Of a stretch of 64,000 bases of DNA, positions 58,087 through 64,000 are shown in pieces. Each line of letters starts with the position of its first letter. Position 1 is the stretch's first letter. Made by a program: the position numbers and the translations under genes. The stretch is from Paragonimus skrjabini miyazakii. Lineage: Eukaryota > Platyhelminthes > Trematoda > Plagiorchiida > Troglotrematidae. A model generated the notes under the pieces. The model worked only from the letters and a program-made list of their open reading frames with translations, was not told the DNA's origin and did not search any database. The stretch spans positions 100,824 to 164,823 of the forward strand of contig JTDE01000308.1 in NCBI GenBank assembly GCA_014338405.1. Reading direction: 5' to 3'.

Positions 58087-59850
58087 GCGATGGAGTTATA
58101 AACAAGGGACGCCGACGTTAACTGACTACTGAGATTCCAGCGGACAGTTGGTTTATTGATTCAAAATGATGGCTTCTTGTACAAAGTACACTTTTATTCT
58201 GTGCACTGTACTGTAGCCGAGGCAATGGAAAGTGGGCAGTTGAAGAATTGGTTAAGTATCGACCAGGATACCGTCGACATATGCTTTTAGATTTGTTTGT
58301 CAGTTTCAACGCTAATTGGATGTTTAGTTGTTAACTACTCACACACGCGCCGTTGCGGAATATCAATTGCTGTTCAATCCCTACGGTCACTACGACTAAG
58401 CATCCAGTTGAAACACAAACAAACACACAGAGAGAAAGGGCATAAGCCTGACAAAAGGAATGCCGAAACTGTACATTGTGAATCCTAAGTGTCTGCATGA
58501 GCATGACTGCCCTCCGTTGTTTGATCACTTTATCGAAATGGTTAATGTTTGAGTTAGGTAATATTGAAAACGAATAAGTATTGAGCTTGTGAAAATTTCC
58601 GATATAGCCTTTTCAATTACAATCAACAATTCATACTCGAAACTCTACTGTGGATGTTTTCCTAGAAAGATATCACGACGCAGTTATCGGCATTCAGGAT
58701 TGTGATGATCGAATGTTTTATGATCAGATGATTATCGCGTGTCTGGGAAACGTTTCTTAGTTATACGTTAAAAATGCCGACAAGTGAAACGGTAATCGAT
58801 ATGCTTGTATAATTGATTTGATTGAAATTACCACTGAGGGGTTTTGTCCAAACTCTTCAAATTGATTTTATTTAATTTTTAAAACTCAGTATGGTGGTTT
58901 GCATTGAAACTGTTTTTCTTGTAGCCACATTGTCAGGGTGAGTAAGACACTTGTTATATAATAACCAGGTAAGTAAGTTATTATTCAGATCGTCTCCCCT
59001 ATTGTTGTTTGCACTATTCGCAATCTGTTGTCGCCATCAATTTCTTCGGCGCACTTGTTCCATCTATCGTGTTTGATGGACAATTGCTCATAAACACAAT
59101 AACAAACATTGTGTGCTACCTCTCTCGTGGCTGCTATCACATTCGCTGTACACAGTGCGAATGACAGAGAGTAAGCGAGAGAAGCTTGTGGCTGAATGCC
59201 TTTCTGGTCGAGCCGGCTAATGCTCGTCAGGCAGATAATACGTTAGTGTTGGAGAAAAACGTCTACCCGGGATACAAAAACCAGAATGACTACAAAGGCA
59301 GAAGTCGAGTTAGAAAGAAACACATGGAATATAACGGACAAGGCGAGGTTTAATAAATGTTTGTAAAAATCGGGGAAAATGATGCTTCAATTTCGGACAA
59401 TGAACCAGAAGATAATTTAGCATAATAAGAAAAATATTGAAAACAGAAGGCTGGTTAGGGTCGTCCACGTTTCTGACGGCGCGATTTGGATTGCTACTGA
59501 CTATTTGAGTTCCACGTTTGATAGAAATGAAATATATTTGTCTGCCTGAATCTACTTGAGCGCAACAAAGTCACCAACTCGTCATAGACGGCTCCCTGCA
59601 AAACATGTAACGGACTACCATTCCGTGGTTGTTAATGCATTTGTGACTTTATGCAGCTCGGTGTCACATGATTGCGTCAACCAAGATTCTTGTTCAGATT
59701 TCAGCTGCCTATTCACCAACGAGTTTGATCAAAACTGGACGTTTCCGTGACCAAAGATCGTTCCTACAGTGCGAATTACCAAATTGTTTAATATCCTACT
59801 ATCGTGAACTCTGTCCTCAAAATCTCAACTTTAAGGATTTCTCTCATCCC
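58087..59850. other. No recognisable gene
   Basis: About 1.8 kb. Short frames on both strands at 58297-58528 and 59556-59871 have no motif. Confidence 0.45.
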
Positions 59851-59879
59851 CTACGGTATTCGGTCACTTAATTTATGCG

Positions 59880-60090
59880 TCCCAGTTAAAGAAACCGGTT
59901 GACTGTCGATTTGTGTACGTGTTTTATTCTTCGGAAGCATATTTGACCACCTCAGTTCTCGGATGCGCTTCATATAAGGCATCTGAAATTGGCCAATGTA
60001 CAGCATATCTATTTGATAATTTGTCCAGGTCACCTTGCCATACAACACTGTGGACGAAACAGTTCTAGCTTGCACTTCTGAGTTCCATTT
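59880..60090 (-). pseudogene. Possible PLE reverse transcriptase fragment
   Basis: The minus frame contains TVSSTVLYGKVTWTN. It resembles the PLE block after the YxDD motif in which S.(V/I)(Y/F).K.TWT.QY recurs; compare VRSKIFGKVTWNGQY in the copy at 10.56 kb. The remainder is too diverged to align. As at 0.8-1.1 kb, it is followed on its right by a hammerhead tail in opposite orientation. Confidence 0.35.
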
Positions 60091-60277
60091 TTAAACATCC
60101 CACCATCACCGCTATCTTGGGCTGTGCAGGTCTGTAACTCGTAGTTCAGTTTCTGACAATTTCAGATTTGAACATCATTCTGCGGGACAATAATATTGTA
60201 AATCAGTAATTTGTCCGTAACATACGGGTGGGACAGTCAGTCAGCTTTTGAAATGATTGTACAAGCGAAAAAACTGA

Positions 60278-60315
60278 CTGAAGAGAGTAAACGAAATGTT
60301 AACATCTCGCGATGT
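60278..60315 (+). ncRNA. Hammerhead ribozyme core with CTGAAGA variant
   Basis: CTGAAGA (60278-60284, variable core position A), GAGTAAAC, GAA (60293-60295), helix III ATGTTAACAT (60296-60305), cleavage base C (60306), then TCGCGATG. All invariant core bases are present. The 5' strand of helix I next to the core (ACTGA) pairs over only about three bases; a better partner, AGCGA, lies about ten bases upstream, as if a short insertion had separated it. Confidence 0.6.
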
Positions 60316-60605
60316 ATGTCTTCTATCGTTACTGGTGAATTGGATCAAGGGAACGCAGTGTTTTAAACTGATGAGCCCCGCATAGCCCGTGTTATGAAAA
60401 TGCCCATATGACAGACAACTGTTGACCTATGCGGAGAGGGTTGTGGATAAAAATTATATACCGCTGATATCCTTTCCAACAGTGTGATATATGGTTAGGT
60501 CACAAACACTGACCATTGCGGTAACTGGCGCACGGGAATGAATCGACGACCGGTGATATAAAGATTGCCTGCTTTCAAATAACTAACACGATCAAGGACT
60601 ACAGA
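60316..60605. other. No recognisable feature
   Basis: AT-rich sequence behind the hammerhead tail, without a supported feature. Confidence 0.35.
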
Positions 60606-60920
60606 TTGAAAACTGTGCTCTCCATCACCAATGGCTCAAAATCGGGCACTATGGTGTGGTGTTTTATTCGTATAAAATATGTATATTGCGAATACTGCCT
60701 ACAGTCCCAAAACTCCGGAGTCGAACTGAGCTCTGGCATTTACATTGACATGTCTAAGTGTGAAAACTCAGAAGTGCCACCGATTTGCCTTACCACCTGC
60801 CGAAAACCAGTTGCTGGAACAAACCGTTACATACAATTCGACGTTAGATGTTTTATTAATTCAACGGTATATTGTCATCTCATTGTTTATGTAGCAGTAC
60901 ACCAGTCGGGGCAAAACTAA
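60606..60920 (+). CDS. Cysteine-rich open frame or exon
   Basis: The frame (no ATG at its 5' end, so probably an exon) reads YCEYCLQS, then SKCENSEVPPICLTTCRKP, then RCFINSTVYC before a TAA. The C..C start and the C...C.......C order with a late RC are reminiscent of Ly6/uPAR-type disulfide domains. An acceptor-like CTGCCTACAG lies inside, after the first two cysteines. No signal peptide is present. Family assignment is weak. Confidence 0.3.
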   Translation: MKTVLSITNGSKSGTMVWCFIRIKYVYCEYCLQSQNSGVELSSGIYIDMSKCENSEVPPICLTTCRKPVAGTNRYIQFDVRCFINSTVYCHLIVYVAVHQSGQN

Positions 60921-61107
60921 ACTTTCACTAAAACATAGAATGTGCTCTCATGTTTTCCTTGACAGTCACTGCACGGTTACCGACTCAAATTGGTGTAGTT
61001 TCCACGGCATGCAAGATCAACACTATTCGGGTGGTATAATCTATACAGCACAGGCGTCTGATTTTCTTTTACTTCTATTAAGTAGCTTATGAACCCCGAG
61101 GGATACA

Positions 61108-61391
61108 TTGAACAAAGTGACTATGTGTCGCCTGTCTGGATGGGGTCCTCGTGATCACTCAAACCGCTGGTTAGAGACACTATCCAAGATGGCGATACGT
61201 CGCAGTTAATGGCGTTTCTGCATCCATACCATTTCTAGTTCTTCCGCTTAGTCTTCTATTAACAATGTTCAACCTTCTCAGTAACGTTTTTTTTCTAGGA
61301 TATTCCATGTCACTATTGGGGTGAGCGGCGGCCCGAGCCACAGTATCCTTTGGTCAGGCCCATGGCTGTCGTGATGATGATGATGATGATA
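61108..61391 (+). mobile_element. 3' end of a (TGA)n-tailed non-LTR retrotransposon, copy 2
   Basis: Second copy of the element at 228-510, in the same orientation and with nearly the same 5' truncation point. It reads RDHSNRWLETLSKMA in frame and ends in a (TGA)n tail at about 61372-61391. Differences between copies are spread along the length, so they are not a recent segmental duplication. Confidence 0.6.
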
Positions 61392-63436
61392 CACATGTAG
61401 AATTTCGCAGAATATCCACAAGGTGTAGTCTCAAACGTTGAAGGTAACTATTTTCCAGTAATAGTGCATAGCAGATAGGCTACAAATTTACGTAACTTGT
61501 TGTATGTAAAACATAGGTATTGAAATGTATAATAATTGCGTCTAAGTACGCTTTGCGTATGCAGGTCGATGTTATCATCTTTGGTGAATGGATGTGTGGT
61601 ATAAAATTGCGAAGTAACTTTTAGAAAATCATGCCTTTAGTCAAAAAACTAGGAATCGGCAAAACCGAATAGGAAACGCATTCATTCAAAAAAGAGCCTC
61701 ACGTTGTTCTTTGTGATCAGCATATGAATAAGTGGATGGAAATTGTCCGTACGCCATATTGTATTAGTTTGCTGACTATCACTGGAAATCCCAGATGACC
61801 GAAAACACCCGAGCAAGGATAAAGAGTGTGATGCAACGAAAACAGTGGTGTGTATACAAACCAGTATTTAGAAGAACAATAACGAAATCTATATGATCTA
61901 ACTAAACATGCATTTTACTGTACACTGTGGAAAAACCAGCAGCTGGTCGAACCAAATTTCACGGCATTGAAACAACAATACTTCACTGGTGCGAACAAAC
62001 AAACGGTTGACTTCGTAAGCAACAAGCCATTTGGAGTAAAATAGTATCAATATGTCGATATGAGAATAAAAGATAATTGCAAAAACCGCCCTTCTAATTC
62101 TCAATTCATGGGAAGAACTCGACCAGAATTGACTGTATCTTTTACTGGATAAATAATTGTACCATCGTCGGTGTGTTAAACGAAGCATGTATCTAGAAGA
62201 AAACAGATGTTTCGGCGTAGGCTGCACCAACACTGTATTAAGAGAGGTAAATCCATACTGCAGGATAGAAACTAGTTTGTGTGAATGGACGAAATACTTG
62301 CATATCACTATGCCGGTTTTGTCAGCTTTGGAGGAGATAATACACTGAATGATTCAAAGTTTGAATACAATAGACGATTGGCTGATAGCATATTCTGACC
62401 TGATTCATTTACACTGATTACTATTTAGCTGTAATAGTAGTCATGATGCCGTCGTTCATACACGGTGTTGTGAATATATGTACCATTGCATTCAGTACAA
62501 CATTCATTGGCACTATATTGACGCAGATAAGTGAAAAATACATGAATGAGTAAACACAAATGGAAATATCAATTTTCTTTATTCCTGTAACAATCTACAA
62601 AGAATGTGTCGTTGTAATGGTTGAAGGTCGTGGACACCCAATGGACCATGCGATAACTCGAGAACATCAATTCCACAAAATGTTGAAGACCAAATAAACA
62701 TTTGATGGTGCTATAGAGTCACCGCCTTCTTAATTGTGAAATCAGTAGGGTGAACAAACTCGGTAATCTATCAAACGGGAAAATGTCAGAATGAGATTAA
62801 CCATGAAAATATACTTCAGGATTGCGTGGCATCTGTCTACGAACTCTTAGGTGGGAATATTGTGAGAAAGTATGAAACAAAACGTATATCACGTGAAACG
62901 GCTACATATTACATCTGCCATATACGTCTTTACTAGAGAAGAATCTTGACAGCACAGAATATGAAATGTTCCGAATACCTTCACACTTGCACGACGATAA
63001 ATCTGAAAAATGATGGCGTCAATAAGAAGAGACTATAGCTTCAATACCGGGGACAACAATCAGTACATCTTAAAACTTAGAATTAACCACAATGGAAGAC
63101 AGAGAGCATACACACACACGTGATTAACTGAACTGTAGTCGATTACCTCACAGTAACTTCACTTATAGACGTGCGCATACACAGTGTTGTTACTCACATA
63201 CATGTTGTAGATTATTTGCGGTCAGGCGTGATACAGCACGTAGAAAATTGTAACGAGAGATTTTCATGTTGTGAATGCTTCTTGCTGTTTCAAATGTCCA
63301 AACCTGTTGGGTGATGAGATGAACTGTTTTGTTTTCAACAGCAGTTTACTACGCATTTTATTACGCATTCCCTACTCGGAGGCATGTAGCTACTCGGTGG
63401 CATGTAGGCACGTAACCTACAACTACAAGTGCTATA
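61392..63436. other. No recognisable gene
   Basis: About 2 kb. A frame at 62157-62348 has several cysteines (ENRCFGVGCTN) and a donor-like AGAG|GTAAAT, too weak for a gene call. A short imperfect direct repeat (CTACTCGG.GGCATGTAG) lies at 63374-63410. Confidence 0.4.
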
Positions 63437-63715
63437 CTATCTAAGAAATAGCTTGATCATCTCGGGTGTAAGAAAGCAGGGATGATATTCATACTGAAGC
63501 ATCACAATAAATTCAAGGAAAATTCTAGGAAATTCCAGAACAACAGCTATTGAGTTATTTTCGTGAAACGCAGGAGGCAGCTTTAAAAACTCACCCAGTT
63601 CTGAGACGTGCCTTTGCCCGCATATAAACCGAAGACAAAACAGCATTTCCATACGCGGTAATGCATTGCCAATGCACATGCGTCTTCACGTCAGGAGTAA
63701 TGCTTTCCAATAGAC
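63437..63715 (-). pseudogene. Segment resembling a cytochrome P450 haem-binding region
   Basis: Near the right edge the minus strand encodes RRMCIGNALPRMEMLF. The P450 signature around the haem-ligand cysteine is F..G.R.C.G..(L)A, commonly followed by RME; here R.C.G, N.L and RME are present. The glycine-containing part before it is replaced by LLLT and a stop, and no PERF or K-helix motif is seen in the remaining 280 bases. A donor-like CTGG|GTGAGT follows after 29 codons. If genuine, it is a decayed exon. The match is short, so chance remains possible. Confidence 0.25.
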
Positions 63716-64000
63716 AATGTCGGGGTCAGTTTGAAGGGAGCGAAATTGACAGACCGTATATTTTTAGGAAAGAATCATACTTAAAATCGTGGGTAGTCCA
63801 TTTAGTTGCTTTGACATGAGAAACCTTGACATACTTAAAACCTCGGAATAGTTCCTACAGAATTGGAAGCAAGTAAAGAGTTGAGGCAGCGTTGTAATGG
63901 GTTAAAAATGATGGTTGCGACGATGACGTTGCTGAAATCCGAGAAAAAATTGGGGATTTCAATCCGAAATGATCATCCTGCCTACAGAGGATAGAGCGAA
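63716..64000. other. No recognisable feature
   Basis: Window edge; no supported feature on either strand. Confidence 0.4.

Noticed and set aside
1..64000. CRISPR array, bacterial operon or prophage
   Set aside because: No regularly spaced repeats with unique spacers and no bacterial gene organisation; splice signals and metazoan retroelements point to a eukaryote.

Overview
The window is AT-rich, gene-poor eukaryotic DNA. There are no bacterial-style operons, long open frames are scarce, GT-AG splice signals flank short coding segments, and relics of several retrotransposon classes are present. Penelope-like elements (PLEs) with a GIY-YIG domain and hammerhead-type tails, CR1-like and Bel/Pao relics, and (TGA)n-tailed non-LTR ends together suggest an invertebrate, most plausibly a flatworm such as a digenean trematode. 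That assignment is inference. No complete conventional gene was recognised.

Layout. 0-5.6 kb: a non-LTR retrotransposon 3' end, a minus-strand PLE fragment joined to a plus-strand hammerhead tail, a possible PLE relic and a hairpin-forming inverted repeat. 8.4-15.6 kb: SINE-like relics, a decayed near full-length PLE (9.16-11.37 kb), a second PLE 3' part (12.18-12.74 kb) and a 32-bp tandem repeat around a 100-N gap. 16-25 kb: faint GIY-YIG relics, a 0.3-kb inverted repeat pair and a hammerhead-like tail. 25.5-29 kb: a candidate two-exon small secreted protein, two opposed non-LTR endonuclease relics and a palindromic PLE. 33.8-40.3 kb: CR1-like C-terminus and reverse-transcriptase relics with two cysteine-rich candidate exons between them.

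42.2-51 kb is the densest stretch. A clean first-exon candidate (42190-42333, donor AAG|GTAAGT) is followed by a PLE 3' half, then about 4.9 kb of degenerate GAT-type triplet satellite, then a Bel/Pao pol relic. 51-64 kb holds AT-rich microsatellite, a 172-bp tandem duplication next to a possible LTR, candidate small genes at 56.5-58.1 kb, another PLE fragment with a hammerhead tail at 60.3 kb, a second copy of the non-LTR 3' end at 61.1 kb, and a short segment resembling a cytochrome P450 haem-binding motif at the right edge.

The clearest theme is a family of PLEs whose 3' tails carry hammerhead-ribozyme cores in different stages of decay, repeatedly arranged as inverted pairs. Several short cysteine-rich, splice-bounded open frames may be exons of small secreted proteins, but none can be confirmed from sequence alone.
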